Of a DNA stretch of 64,000 nt, positions 26,536 to 36,144 are shown piece after piece (position 1 is the stretch's first letter; every line of letters begins with the position of its first letter). This stretch comes from Pseudomonas sp. B21-023 (GTDB lineage Bacteria > Pseudomonadota > Gammaproteobacteria > Pseudomonadales > Pseudomonadaceae). Both the position numbers and the translations under genes were made by a program. The stretch lies in NCBI RefSeq assembly GCF_024749165.1, contig NZ_CP087190.1:2763501-2827500 (forward strand), in the 5' to 3' direction. The notes below the pieces were generated by a model, which searched no databases, was not told the origin of the DNA, and saw only the letters and a program-made list of their open reading frames with translations.

Positions 26536-26703
26536 TCAGGTGCCTGACTCCGGATCGCTGGCCGGTACCCCGGGACGGTTCTCTTCCTCGGTCAGGTCGG
26601 GGTCGGAATCCGGGTCGTCGGCCTGATCGTTGCGTCGGTCTGGCTCGAGTTCCGGCCAGTCGCTCTGCACATCGCCACCACCCATCCAGTGTTTCGTGCT
26701 CAT
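26536..26703 (-). CDS. Acidic mini-protein
   Basis: A 55-aa ORF (MSTKHWMGGGDVQSDWPELE, DDPDSDPDLTEEENRPG) has GGAGAGG 8 bp before its ATG. It is highly acidic and probably unstructured. It resembles in composition, but not in sequence, the protein at 24549-24683. Function is unknown. It lies between the hairpin and the response-regulator gene. Confidence 0.6.
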   Translation of the reverse strand: MSTKHWMGGGDVQSDWPELEPDRRNDQADDPDSDPDLTEEENRPGVPASDPESGT

Positions 26704-26849
26704 GTCGTCATCCTCTCCTCAGCGTGAAAAAACGGCCCACGCTCGGGCAGGCCGAACACAGGAGTGAACATCGCCACCCTCATGGATTAGGAGGTTGCAA
26801 AGCGCTTGAAGGGTCGATTGCATGCCACTGTGCGCCGACCAGCGGTCGC

Positions 26850-27464
26850 TCAGTTTCCGGAATATTTCACCGCGGCGGCCGTGCGGGTCGGCACATTGAG
26901 GGTCTTGAGCAGCGACGACACATGGATGCGCACGGTGAATGGCGAGATGTCCAGCGCCCGGGCGATCTCCTTGTTGGTCTTGCCCTGGGCGATCAGGCGC
27001 AGTACGTCCTGTTGGCGGTGAGTGAGCTGTTCCAGCTCGCTGGGGGCATCGAGATGCGGTAACAATCCGCTGGGGGCGTAGTCGACCACCACTTCGCCGT
27101 CGCGAATGGCAAGGATGGCGGCGCCGATCGCCTCGGGGCTGACGCTCTTGCCGATGAAGCCATCGACGCCGGCGGCCATGACTTCGCAGATCACCTGCGG
27201 GTCGTCGACCATCGATACAACGATCAGCGTGGTGCGCTGCAATTGTCGGCGCAGCTCGGCGAGGCGGCCGATGCAGGTGAGGCCGGGGAAGCGCAGGTCG
27301 AGGATCAGGGTGTCGGGCGTCTCGCCCATGGCGGCCAGCCTGAGCACGTCAGCGAGGCTGCCAGCTTCCTCCAGGCGCGCCTCGGGCAGGATGCGCCGTA
27401 CGGTGTTGACCATGGCCTCCCTGAACAGCGGATGGTCATCCGCCACGATGATGCGGCAACTCAC
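26850..27464 (-). CDS. LuxR-family (NarL-type) response regulator
   Basis: This is a 204-aa regulator. The receiver domain (residues ~3-120) has the acidic pocket VADDHP, the phospho-acceptor Asp in LILDLRFPG and the switch Lys in GFIGKSVS. The LuxR helix-turn-helix (~140-200) reads LTHRQQDVLRLIAQGKTNKE then IARALDISPFTVRIHVSSLL. A GTG at 27464 with GGGAG upstream gives a normal receiver start; a GTG at 27491 adds nine residues. It is divergent from the hybrid kinase, 106 bp apart, which is its likely partner. Confidence 0.87.
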   Translation of the reverse strand: MSCRIIVADDHPLFREAMVNTVRRILPEARLEEAGSLADVLRLAAMGETPDTLILDLRFPGLTCIGRLAELRRQLQRTTLIVVSMVDDPQVICEVMAAGVDGFIGKSVSPEAIGAAILAIRDGEVVVDYAPSGLLPHLDAPSELEQLTHRQQDVLRLIAQGKTNKEIARALDISPFTVRIHVSSLLKTLNVPTRTAAAVKYSGN

Positions 27465-27570
27465 GTCGTGGAACTCCCTGTCAGCCGACACATGCTAATT
27501 TAGCAGTCACCTGCGGTTTTTTCCCACGCAGCGTGCCGCAAATGCCGACTGGCGCACAAGGACGTTACCC

Positions 27571-29190
27571 ATGAAGTTCGAGAAGAACAACGAGCTGGAC
27601 CAGGCCAACCTGCGCATCATCGTCGCCTCTTGTGCGATCACCTACGTGGCGTTGCTGGGTTTCCTGCCGGGCCGCTCGCCCGCCACCTACCTGCCGGTGC
27701 TGCTCTACTACGCGGGGTTCGTGGTGGTGTCGATCGGCATGCGCCAGGCGATCAAGCGTTGGCCGGGACACTACCCAGCGCGGCGCATCTTCGGCATGCT
27801 GGGCGATTACACCGGCACCAGTTTCGGCCTGGTGGTTGGCGGTGAAACCGCGCTGCCGCTGTATGCAGTGATGGTCTGGATCAACCTGGGCAACGGCATG
27901 CGCTTCGGCTCGCGCTACCTGGCCATCGCCACCGTGCTGGCCCTGGCCGCGCTGGTTGTGGTGTGGCAACTGACCCCCTATTGGCAGGAACAGCCGTTCC
28001 TGCTGCCGATGCTGCTGACCACCAGCACCCTGATTCCGTTTTATGCCCACCTGCTGCTGGAGCGCACGCGCAAGGCCACAGCCCTGGCCGAGGCGGCGAC
28101 CCGCGAGAAATCGCGCTTCCTGGCCCAGGCCAGTCACGACCTGCGCCAGCCGATCCACTCCATCGGCCTGTTCACCGCCTGCCTGCGCGAAGCGCGGCTG
28201 GGCGAGGAGGAGCGGCGCCTGGTGGACAGCATTGATCGCTCGCTGCTCAACGTTTCGCAGTTGTTCCGTTCGATCCTCGACCTGTACACCCTGGACAACG
28301 GCCGGGTGCAGCCCAAGTGGGAAACCTTCGCCGTGGATGGTTTCCTGCGCGAGTTGTTGCGCCAGAACAGTGAGGCGGCGCGCTGGGCCGGGGTCGAGAT
28401 GCGCCTGGTGCCCAGCCGCCACTGGACACGCGCCGACCCGGGGATGCTCGCGACCATGGTGCAGAACGTGCTGTCGAACAGCTTCAAGTATGCCGCCGGG
28501 CGCCCGTTGCTGATCGGCGTGCGGCCACGCGGCGAGGGCCTGGCCATCGTCGTCTGCGACCAGGGCCGGGGCATTGCCGAAGAGCACCAGGGCCGCGTGT
28601 TCGAAGAGTTCTACCGGGTGCGCGAGGCGCGTGACAAGGACGTCGAGGGCGTCGGCCTGGGGCTGGCCATCGTCAAGCGCCTGGGGCAACTGATGGGTTT
28701 GGCGGTCAGCCTGCGCTCGCGCCAGGGACATGGCACCACGCTGACCTTGCAAGGGCTGCCCAAGGTGCCGGCACAAGTGCCACGGGCCGTTGCCGACCAG
28801 GCCGTGCAGGCAGGCATGCTCACCGGTTTGCGGGTGTGCCTGGTGGAGGATGACCATAACGTCCTGCAGGCCACCAGTGCCCTGCTGCAACGCTGGGGGT
28901 GCGAGGTGCAGGCCGAGAGCTCGCCCTTTGGCCTGGCCAGTGACTGCGATGTGATCGTTGCCGACTACGACCTCGGCCCGCAGGCCACCGGCATCGACTG
29001 CATCGACCAGTTGCGCGCGCAACGCGGCGCCGAAGTGCCGGCGCTGATCATGACGGGCCATGATCTCGACAGGCTGCAGGGCGCCCTGCAGGCAAGGGGT
29101 ATCGCGGTACTGGCCAAGCCGGTGCGCCCGGCGGAGCTGCGTGCGGCGCTGCGCGGTTTGCGTGAGAGCGTGGCGGCGCCGGTCGTCTAG
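27571..29190 (+). CDS. Hybrid histidine kinase with RpfC-like membrane sensor
   Basis: This is a 539-aa inner-membrane hybrid kinase. Five hydrophobic segments lie in residues ~12-165, with the RpfC-like stretch PLYAVMVWINLGNGMRFGSR. HisKA follows with the phospho-acceptor in QASHDLRQPIHSIGL. The ATPase boxes are QNVLSNSFKYA, DQGRGIAE and GVGLGLAIVKRL. A C-terminal receiver has Asp in VIVADYDLG and Lys in VLAKPVRP. No Hpt domain is present. The layout and the divergent LuxR-type regulator match P. aeruginosa PA1396/PA1397, a sensor of the diffusible signal factor (cis-2-fatty acid) of other species. The ligand here is inferred. Confidence 0.85.
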   Translation: MKFEKNNELDQANLRIIVASCAITYVALLGFLPGRSPATYLPVLLYYAGFVVVSIGMRQAIKRWPGHYPARRIFGMLGDYTGTSFGLVVGGETALPLYAVMVWINLGNGMRFGSRYLAIATVLALAALVVVWQLTPYWQEQPFLLPMLLTTSTLIPFYAHLLLERTRKATALAEAATREKSRFLAQASHDLRQPIHSIGLFTACLREARLGEEERRLVDSIDRSLLNVSQLFRSILDLYTLDNGRVQPKWETFAVDGFLRELLRQNSEAARWAGVEMRLVPSRHWTRADPGMLATMVQNVLSNSFKYAAGRPLLIGVRPRGEGLAIVVCDQGRGIAEEHQGRVFEEFYRVREARDKDVEGVGLGLAIVKRLGQLMGLAVSLRSRQGHGTTLTLQGLPKVPAQVPRAVADQAVQAGMLTGLRVCLVEDDHNVLQATSALLQRWGCEVQAESSPFGLASDCDVIVADYDLGPQATGIDCIDQLRAQRGAEVPALIMTGHDLDRLQGALQARGIAVLAKPVRPAELRAALRGLRESVAAPVV

Positions 29191-29207
29191 GCCGGCGCCC
29201 TCGACCC

Positions 29208-29519
29208 TCACTGGAAGACCGGCGCCTGGCCTTCTTTCCAGCAGGTGGGGGATGGCGTGTAGATACCCATGCCGGCCACGGCCACCAGGCCGCCGCTGGG
29301 CACCTGGCAGTCGTACTGGCCCTTGCTGGTGCTGGCGGTGAAGTAGGTGGTGTTGGAGTCGCTGCGCAGGTTGCTGACCTTGCTCACGGGCACGCCCAGG
29401 GTGACCTCGGTGCGTTGCTTGAGGGTGTCGGCACTGGGGCTGGCGGTCTGGCAGCCGGCCACGGCGGCAAGGGCGCTGAGCAGGACGAGGGACTTGAAGG
29501 GGAAGGACTTGAGGATCAT
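29208..29519 (-). CDS. Small outer-membrane-type lipoprotein
   Basis: This 103-aa protein has a lipoprotein signal (KSLVLLSALAAVAGCQTASP; lipobox VAGC, Cys23). The mature part is compact with two further cysteines (QYDCQVPSGG, SPTCWKEGQ) that may form a disulfide. The start was set at MILKSFPFKS because the signal peptide begins there; the longer open frame upstream is not plausible. The sequence TASTSKGQYDC suggests a small beta-rich domain. Family not recognised. It converges on the hybrid kinase with 17 bp between stops. Confidence 0.75.
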   Translation of the reverse strand: MILKSFPFKSLVLLSALAAVAGCQTASPSADTLKQRTEVTLGVPVSKVSNLRSDSNTTYFTASTSKGQYDCQVPSGGLVAVAGMGIYTPSPTCWKEGQAPVFQ

Positions 29520-29720
29520 CGCGTTGCTTCCTTGGCATTGTTCTCGGTACGGCGCCCGCGCCGCCAGGAAGGGGGCTGGCGGTGGAACGCTGGACCGACT
29601 ATAGCGCCAGGGAAACGTTGCGCGATGTAGGGCGGATGTGCGAGGTGGCATTTTGCCTTGATTGGGTTGCGGGATGCCTGCCATCTGACTGCATGCAGGC
29701 ATCTCGCCGCCCACTCGCAG

Positions 29721-31769
29721 TCAGCGCTTGAGCACCAAGGTCAGAATGTCATAACTGGCCACCAGCTCACCCAACTGGTTGGTCACTTCCACATCCCAGG
29801 CCACCACGCCTTGCGCCTGCCCCTGAGGGCTGGTCTTGCCCTGGTCGATCTTGCGCTTGCAGGTCAGGCGCGCCTGGATGGTGTCGCCGATGCCCACCGG
29901 GGTGATGAAGCGCAGCGTGTCCAGCCCGTAGTTGGCCAGCACCGGCCCTTCGCCGGGGCTGACGAACAATCCGGCGGCCGCCGACAGCACGAAGTAGCCG
30001 TGGGCGATGCGCTTGCCGAACTGCGACTGTTTGGCGGCGATCTCGTCGAAGTGCATGTAGAAGTGATCGCCCGACAGGCAGCCGAAGTTGACCAGGTCGG
30101 CCTCGGTCACTGTGCGCCGGTGGGTCAGCAGCGACTCGCCGATGCGCAAGTCATCGAAATGGCGGCGGAACGGGTGCACCTCGGTTTCGATCACCTCGGC
30201 CCCGCGCACGTACTCGCCGGTCACCGCCATCAGCATGCTCGGCGAGCCTTGCACCGCGGCTCGCTGCAGGTAGTGCTTGACCGCGCGCAGGCCGCCCAGC
30301 TCCTCGCCGCCGCCGGCACGGCCGGGGCCGCCGTGCTTGAGCTGTGGCAACGGTGAGCCATGCCCGGTGGATTCCTTGGCCGCCTCGCTGTCGAGTACCA
30401 GCAGCCGCCCGTGCCAGGCCGCAGCCACCGGGATGGCCTTGGCCGCCACGCCGCGGTCGGCGGTGACCAGGCTCGCCACCAGGCTGCCCTTGCCGCGGGC
30501 GGCCAGGGCCAAGGCCTCGTCGAGGTCGTCGTAGGCCATCAGCGTGCTGACCGGGCCGAACGCTTCGATATCATGGGCACCGCCCTCGGCATGCGGGTCG
30601 CGGGCCAGCAGCAGGGTCGGGGCGCAGAATGCCCCCTCGGCCACGCCATCGCCGACCGGGGTGAAACCGTCACTGGCGCCCAGCAACTGCTCGCAGGTGG
30701 CCAGCAACTGGCGCACGCGCTCGGCGACATCACGCTGCTGGTCATGGGAGGCCAGCGCCCCCATGCGCACGCCCTCCACCGAAGGATCGCCCACCACTAC
30801 CTTGCGCAGCCGTTCGCGCAGGCGAGTGGCCACCGCGTCGATGTGCCTGGCGGGGACGATGGCGCGGCGGATCGCCGTGCATTTCTGCCCGGCCTTGGTG
30901 GTCATTTCCCGCGCCACTTCCTTGATGTACAGCTCGAACTCCTCGCTGTCAGGGCTCACGTCCGGGCCAAGGATGGCGCAGTTCAGCGAGTCGGCCTCGG
31001 CGGTGAAGGGCACCGAGTTGCGGATCAGGTTCGGGGTGACGCGCAGCTTAGCTGCGGTGTCGGCGGAGCCGGTGAAAGTCACCACGTCCTGCCCCTGCAG
31101 GCGCTCGAGCAGGTCACCGGTGCTGCCGATCACCAGTTGCAGGCTGCCGGCCGGCAGCAGGCCCGACTCGTTCATCAGGCGTACCACGGCCTCGGTCAGG
31201 TAGCTGGTGGACGTGGCAGGCTTGACGATGCACGGCATGCCGGCCAGGAAGGTCGGGGCGAACTTCTCCAGCATCCCCCAGATCGGGAAGTTGAAGGCGT
31301 TGATATGCACGGCCACGCCCGCACGCGGCACCAGGATATGGCTGCCGGCGAAATGGCCTTGCTTGCCCAGGGGGATCGCCGGACCTTCGTGCACCAGGTT
31401 GCCCGACGGCAGCTCGCGGCGGCCCATGCTCGAATAGGCGAACAGCGTAGCGTTGCCGCCTTCGATGTCGATCCAGCTGTCGGTGCGGGTGGCGCCGCTG
31501 TGATGGGACAGGGCGTAGAGCTGCTCCTTGCGCTCGGCCAGGTACAGCGCCAGGGCCTTGAGGCGGGCGGCGCGCTGCTGGAAATCCATGGCCAGTAGCT
31601 GCTTCAGGCCCTGGGCGCGGGCAAAGTCCACGGCCTCGGCGAAGTCCGGGCGTTCCTCGTGGCTGTAGGCCAGAACGTGACCGTCGAGGGCGCTGCGCAG
31701 GGCCTGGGCGCCGTGCTGGCCGATCCAGCGGCCGGCGATGAAGCTTTGCAGGGTAGGGGCGGCGGACAT
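29721..31769 (-). CDS. paaZ: Oxepin-CoA hydrolase / 3-oxo-5,6-dehydrosuberyl-CoA semialdehyde dehydrogenase
   Basis: This is a 682-aa bifunctional ring-opening enzyme of phenylacetate degradation. The N-terminal aldehyde dehydrogenase (residues ~1-515) has AFNFPIWGMLEKF, VTFTGSADTAAKL and the nucleophile in KAGQKCTAIRR. The C-terminal MaoC-like hydratase (~540-682) has FGCLSGDHFYMHFDE and AHGYFVLSAAAGL. It hydrolyses oxepin-CoA and oxidises the aldehyde formed. It runs with the porin and permease genes of the paa locus and is the last gene of that group, 24 bp after the porin gene. Confidence 0.95.
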   Translation of the reverse strand: MSAAPTLQSFIAGRWIGQHGAQALRSALDGHVLAYSHEERPDFAEAVDFARAQGLKQLLAMDFQQRAARLKALALYLAERKEQLYALSHHSGATRTDSWIDIEGGNATLFAYSSMGRRELPSGNLVHEGPAIPLGKQGHFAGSHILVPRAGVAVHINAFNFPIWGMLEKFAPTFLAGMPCIVKPATSTSYLTEAVVRLMNESGLLPAGSLQLVIGSTGDLLERLQGQDVVTFTGSADTAAKLRVTPNLIRNSVPFTAEADSLNCAILGPDVSPDSEEFELYIKEVAREMTTKAGQKCTAIRRAIVPARHIDAVATRLRERLRKVVVGDPSVEGVRMGALASHDQQRDVAERVRQLLATCEQLLGASDGFTPVGDGVAEGAFCAPTLLLARDPHAEGGAHDIEAFGPVSTLMAYDDLDEALALAARGKGSLVASLVTADRGVAAKAIPVAAAWHGRLLVLDSEAAKESTGHGSPLPQLKHGGPGRAGGGEELGGLRAVKHYLQRAAVQGSPSMLMAVTGEYVRGAEVIETEVHPFRRHFDDLRIGESLLTHRRTVTEADLVNFGCLSGDHFYMHFDEIAAKQSQFGKRIAHGYFVLSAAAGLFVSPGEGPVLANYGLDTLRFITPVGIGDTIQARLTCKRKIDQGKTSPQGQAQGVVAWDVEVTNQLGELVASYDILTLVLKR

Positions 31770-31793
31770 GCTGTTCTCCTTTGAAGGGCGCGC

Positions 31794-33026
31794 TTACCAG
31801 AGCGCCAGGGTGTAGCCGATGATCAGGCGATTTTCGTCCACGGCATTGGTCAGGCCATTGCCGGAGCGGAAGGTAACGTTGCGCCAGCGCAGGCTGACGT
31901 CCTTGAACGGACCGCTCTGGATCACGTAGGTGATGTCGGTGTCGCGTTCACGCTCGCGGCCATTGTTGACCGTGGTGGTTTCGGCGTGGCGGCCGTCTGT
32001 GTAGCGGGTCATGAAACTCAGCCCGGGGATGCCCTGCGCCACGAAGTCGTAGTCGTAGCGCAGCTGCCAGGAGTCGAGCCCGGCGCGGGTGAAGGTGTTG
32101 TAGGTGACCAGGTTGACGGTGTACGGGTCGCCGCCGTTGAGGAACGGGAAGGCGCTGTCGCCGGACATCTGCTGCCAGGTGGCGGTGAACTTGTGGGCCT
32201 TCACGCCCAGGGTGAACATGGCGTTGAAGTTGCGGTTGTCGATCTTGCCCGCGCGCTCGGCGCCGTCGCCGCGGCTGTCGAAGTAGCGCAGGTCGCTGCG
32301 CAGGCTGACGCCCTCGGCCAAGGGTTGGGTATGCACAAAACCCACATATTGCTGGCGGTAGATGTCCTCGAGCTTGGCGTAGTAGTAGCTGACGCTGGCC
32401 TGCGGAGTGATGGCGTAGCTGCCGCCGCCGAAGTCGAAGTGGTCGCTGCTGGCGGCGCCGTAGCCGATATCATCGCGCCCGGACGAGTCGCGCAGGTTGG
32501 CCTTGGTCAGGCGGCCGCCGTTGAAGGTCAGGCCGTCCAGTTCCTGGCTGGTCAGCAGGCCGCCCTGGAAGGTCGAGGCCAGCAGGCGGGTATCGTTGTA
32601 CACCACCACCGGCAGGATCGGTTGCAGCGTGCCCAGGCGCAGGGTGCTCTTGGAGACCCGCAGCTTGGCGGTCAGGCCCAGCTCGCTGTAGTCATCCACC
32701 GGCTCCAGGCTGTTCGGTCCGTAGGGCAGCAGGCCGGTGTTGCGTCGGTCGCGGCTGGAGTCGAGCTTGATGCCCAGTTGGCCCATGGCGTCCACCCCGA
32801 CACCAACCGGCCCCTCGGTGAAACCCGATTCGAAGCGGGCGGTGAAGCCCTGGCCCCATTCTTCGGCCTTGCTCTGCGGGGCGTTGCTCTGGCGGAAGTC
32901 ACGGTTGAGGTAGTGGTTGCGCAGTTCGAGGCGGGCGTGACTGTCAGCGATAAAGTCCGCCATGGCCGGCAAGGGCAGGGCGAGGGTGGCCAGCCAGGCG
33001 GCTGACTTGAGGTGCGTGCGGTTCAT
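31794..33026 (-). CDS. phaK: OprD-family outer membrane porin, phenylacetate uptake
   Basis: This is a 410-aa outer-membrane porin with a signal peptide (MNRTHLKSAAWLATLALPLP, cleaved after AMA). OprD-family features include FIADSHARLELRNHYLNRDF, GFTARFESGFTEGPVGVGVD, alternating strands throughout, and the closing NRLIIGYTLALW that ends in an aromatic residue for BamA insertion. Its place between the permease gene and paaZ identifies it as the phenylacetate-specific channel called PhaK in P. putida. An alternative ATG 18 bp upstream is possible. Confidence 0.87.
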   Translation of the reverse strand: MNRTHLKSAAWLATLALPLPAMADFIADSHARLELRNHYLNRDFRQSNAPQSKAEEWGQGFTARFESGFTEGPVGVGVDAMGQLGIKLDSSRDRRNTGLLPYGPNSLEPVDDYSELGLTAKLRVSKSTLRLGTLQPILPVVVYNDTRLLASTFQGGLLTSQELDGLTFNGGRLTKANLRDSSGRDDIGYGAASSDHFDFGGGSYAITPQASVSYYYAKLEDIYRQQYVGFVHTQPLAEGVSLRSDLRYFDSRGDGAERAGKIDNRNFNAMFTLGVKAHKFTATWQQMSGDSAFPFLNGGDPYTVNLVTYNTFTRAGLDSWQLRYDYDFVAQGIPGLSFMTRYTDGRHAETTTVNNGRERERDTDITYVIQSGPFKDVSLRWRNVTFRSGNGLTNAVDENRLIIGYTLALW

Positions 33027-33061
33027 TGTTGTTGTACCCGACATTGTTATTGTTCTTGAGG

Positions 33062-34624
33062 TCAGTGCTTGCTGGCACCGGCGGCGCCGATACCGGTCAT
33101 GGAGCGGATGAACTGGGCCAGGTAGCGCCCACGCTCTTCGCGCGCTTGTTCCGAGCTGTCGGTAACCGAGAAGGCCCAGGCCGCGAGGAAGGCCAGCGAC
33201 ATGGAGAACAGCGCCGGGTTGCTGTAGGGGAACAGCGCCCGTTCGTTGTGCAGCACGTTGACCCACACCGCCGGCCCCAGCACCACCAGCACGATCGCCG
33301 AGACCAGCCCGGCCAGGCTGCCGCCCACGGCGCCACGGGTGGTCAGGCCCTTCCAGAACATCGAGAGCAGCAGCACCGGGAAGTTGACCGAGGCGGCCAC
33401 CGCCAGCACCAGGCCGGAGAGGAAGGCGATGTTCTGCGACTCGAACAGCAGCCCCAGCAGCACCGCGAACAGGCCTATCCCCAGGGTGGCCAGGCGCGAT
33501 ACGCGCATTTCTTCCTGCTCGCTGGCCTGGCCCTTGCGCACCACGCAGGCGTACAGGTCGTGGGACACCGCCGAGGCGCCGGACAGCGCAAGGCCCGCGA
33601 CCACGGCGAGGATGGTGGCGAAGGCCACCGCCGAGATGAAACCGAGGAACAGGTTGCCGCCCACCGCCTGGGCCAGGTGCACCGCGACCATGTTGCCGCC
33701 GCCGATGATCGCCCCCGTGGCGTCGCGGTAGGACGGCTCGGTGCCGACCATGACGATGGCGCCGAAGCCGATGACGATCAGCAGCAAATAGAAGTAGCCG
33801 ATGAAACCGGTGGCGTAGAACACGCTCTTGCGCGCTTCCTTGGCGTCGCTGACGGTGAAGAAGCGCATGAGGATATGCGGCAGGCCGGCAGTGCCGAACA
33901 TCATGCCCAGGCCCAGGGAAATGGCGTCCACCGGATTGGACAGCAGCGCGCCCGGCGCCATGATCGCCTGGCCCTTGGCGTGCACGGCCACGGCGCTGGC
34001 GAACATCGCCTCGGTGCTGAAGCCGAAATGCCTGAGCACCATGAATGCCATGAAGGTCGTGCCGCAGAGCAGCATCACCGCCTTGATGATCTGCACCCAG
34101 GTGGTGGCGAGCATGCCGCCGAAGGTGACGTACAGCACCATCAGCGCACCCACCAGCATCACCGCGTACAGGTAGCTGATGCCGAACAGCAGCTCGATCA
34201 GCTTGCCGGCGCCGACCATCTGCGCCACCAGGTACATCAGCGCCACGGCCAGGGTGCCGAAGGCCGAGGTCAGGCGCACCGGAGCCTGGGCCAGGCGGTA
34301 CGAGACGACGTCGGCGAAGGTGTACTTGCCCAGGTTGCGCAGGCGTTCGGCGATCAGGAACAGGATGATCGGCCAGCCGGCCAGCACGCCCAGGGCATAC
34401 AGCAGGCCGTCGTAGCCGTTCATGAACATCATCGCCGAGATGCCCAGGAAGGACGCGGCGCTGATCATGTCGCCGGCGATCGCCAGGCCGTTCTGCATGC
34501 CGGTGAGGCCGCCGCCGGCGGTGTAGAAGTCGCTGGCCGAGCGGGTGCGCAGGGCGGCCCAGCGAGTCACCAGCAAGGTGAAGCAGACGAACACCAGGAA
34601 CATCGAGATGGCGGTCCAGTTCAT
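33062..34624 (-). CDS. paaL: Phenylacetate/solute:sodium symporter, ActP-like
   Basis: This 520-aa sodium:solute symporter family protein (SSS) has about 13 helices. Characteristic segments are [26 protein letters not shown]-like [30 protein letters not shown] and [15 protein letters not shown]. It resembles the acetate permease ActP and, in the paa locus, takes up phenylacetate. The symbol used in P. putida is phaJ or paaL. Its start overlaps the stop of the DUF485 gene by 4 bp. Confidence 0.88.
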   Translation of the reverse strand: MNWTAISMFLVFVCFTLLVTRWAALRTRSASDFYTAGGGLTGMQNGLAIAGDMISAASFLGISAMMFMNGYDGLLYALGVLAGWPIILFLIAERLRNLGKYTFADVVSYRLAQAPVRLTSAFGTLAVALMYLVAQMVGAGKLIELLFGISYLYAVMLVGALMVLYVTFGGMLATTWVQIIKAVMLLCGTTFMAFMVLRHFGFSTEAMFASAVAVHAKGQAIMAPGALLSNPVDAISLGLGMMFGTAGLPHILMRFFTVSDAKEARKSVFYATGFIGYFYLLLIVIGFGAIVMVGTEPSYRDATGAIIGGGNMVAVHLAQAVGGNLFLGFISAVAFATILAVVAGLALSGASAVSHDLYACVVRKGQASEQEEMRVSRLATLGIGLFAVLLGLLFESQNIAFLSGLVLAVAASVNFPVLLLSMFWKGLTTRGAVGGSLAGLVSAIVLVVLGPAVWVNVLHNERALFPYSNPALFSMSLAFLAAWAFSVTDSSEQAREERGRYLAQFIRSMTGIGAAGASKH

Positions 34625-34929
34625 CGCGCGCACTCCTGCTTGACCACTTCGTTGAGCGGGTCGATGACGCGGTTGGCGCGGTGCATGTAGATGCCGGTGA
34701 GGGCAAAGGACAGCAGCACCATGAGCACTCCAACCAGCATGCCGACGCTGGTCACGCCGCCGCTGAGGGACTGGCCGAGCACGCCGGGGGCGAAGGCCAC
34801 CAGCAGGACGAAGCCGTAGTAGGCGGCGAGCATGGTCAGGGTCAGTGAGCCGTTGAGGCGGCGCTTGCGCTTGATCAGTTGCACGAAGGCGGGGTGCTTG
34901 CTGATGGTTTCAAGGTGTTCGGGTGTCAT
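34621..34929 (-). CDS. DUF485 membrane protein, symporter partner
   Basis: This 102-aa protein has two transmembrane helices (residues ~28-50 and ~60-83) and the family opening [23 protein letters not shown]485 proteins such as YjcH are almost always encoded directly upstream of ActP-type symporters and overlap them by 4 bp, as here. They are thought to be accessory subunits. Confidence 0.88.
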   Translation of the reverse strand: MTPEHLETISKHPAFVQLIKRKRRLNGSLTLTMLAAYYGFVLLVAFAPGVLGQSLSGGVTSVGMLVGVLMVLLSFALTGIYMHRANRVIDPLNEVVKQECAR

Positions 34930-34990
34930 GGGAGCGTTCTCTCTGGCTGTTGTAATTGTTTTTTCAGGTCACGCGTGTGTTGCCGAGGGC

Positions 34991-35040
34991 TTCATTGCTG
35001 GCAAGCCAGCGCTTGTGGGAGCTGGCTTGCCAGCGATGAA
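34991..35040. repeat. Paired REP palindromes
   Basis: TCATTGCTGGCAAGCCAGC and its inverted partner GAGCTGGCTTGCCAGCGATG flank a short spacer between paaE and the transporter genes. The pair separates two co-directional paa transcripts. Confidence 0.75.
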
Positions 35041-35052
35041 GGCAATGCGGTC

Positions 35053-36129
35053 TCAAAGCTGATCGAAGTCGAGCACCACCTTGTCGCTCAACGGGTAGGT
35101 CTGGCACGACAGCACATACCCGGCGGCCACTTCGTAGTCTTCCAGGGCATGGTTGCTGTCCATCTCCACCTCGCCCTCGATCACCTTGCACTTGCAGGTC
35201 GAGCACACCCCGGCCTTGCACGAGTACGGCAGCTCGGCGCCGATGGCGTTGCCGGCGTCGAGCACGCTGTGGGTGTTGCGCGGCAGGTCGAAGGCCAGGG
35301 CGCGGCCATCGCTGATCACGGTCACCTGGCTGACCGCCGAATCCAGCTCGCGGGCCGCTTCACGGGCCTCGCGGCGAGCTTCGCTGCCGGCGGCGGCGAA
35401 CAGTTCATAGTGGATGCGCGCCTTGTCCATGCCGTTGGCCTGCAGGCTGTCGCGCACGGTTTCGGTCATGGCCTGGGGGCCGCAGATGAAGGCAGCATCG
35501 AGAGAGGCCACGTCGAGCCAGCGGGAGAACAGCTGGCCGCACTTGTCGGCGTCGATGCGGCCGTTGTACAGGTCGACGTCCTGTTGCTCGCGGCTGAACA
35601 CGAAAATCAGGTTGAGGCGCTCGAGGTACCGGTTCTTCAGGTCCTCGAGGCGGTCGCGGAACAGCGCGCTGTTGCTGGCGCGGTTGCCGTACAGCAAGGT
35701 GAAGCGGCTGTTGGGTTCAGTGGCCAGCGTGGTGGCGACCAGCGACAGGATCGGAGTGATGCCGCTGCCGGCGGCCACGCCCAGGTAGTTGCCCCGGCGC
35801 GTCGGTTCCAGCGGCACGAAGAAGCTGCCCGAGGGCGGCATCACTTCGAGCTGCTGGCCGGCCTTGAGCATTTCGTTGGCAAAGGCCGAGAAACGACCGC
35901 CCGGCACGCGCTTGACGGCGACCCGCAGCTCGTCGTCCTGCACCGCGCTGCAGATCGAGTAGGAGCGGCGCACCTCTTCGTCATCCAGGTGGGTGCGCAT
36001 GACCAGGTACTGGCCCTGGGTGAAACGGAACTCATCGCGCAGGTGCGCGGGCACGTCGAAGGCGATGGACACCGCGTCCCGGGTCTCCTGGCGCACTTGC
36101 TTGATGGTCAGGCTGTGAAACTGGCTCAT
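35053..36129 (-). CDS. paaE: Phenylacetyl-CoA epoxidase reductase subunit
   Basis: This is a 358-aa NADPH-dependent reductase that feeds electrons to the PaaABC epoxidase. An FAD domain (residues ~1-100; RRSYSICS) is followed by an NADPH domain (~105-230; GVAAGSGITPILSL, FICGPQAMTE). A plant-type 2Fe-2S ferredoxin domain (~265-358) has ligands in SCKAGVCSTCKCKV and LSCQTYP. It is the last gene of the paaABCDE operon, 15 bp after paaD. Confidence 0.95.
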   Translation of the reverse strand: MSQFHSLTIKQVRQETRDAVSIAFDVPAHLRDEFRFTQGQYLVMRTHLDDEEVRRSYSICSAVQDDELRVAVKRVPGGRFSAFANEMLKAGQQLEVMPPSGSFFVPLEPTRRGNYLGVAAGSGITPILSLVATTLATEPNSRFTLLYGNRASNSALFRDRLEDLKNRYLERLNLIFVFSREQQDVDLYNGRIDADKCGQLFSRWLDVASLDAAFICGPQAMTETVRDSLQANGMDKARIHYELFAAAGSEARREAREAARELDSAVSQVTVISDGRALAFDLPRNTHSVLDAGNAIGAELPYSCKAGVCSTCKCKVIEGEVEMDSNHALEDYEVAAGYVLSCQTYPLSDKVVLDFDQL

Positions 36130-36144
36130 GGCGTTCTCCACGGC

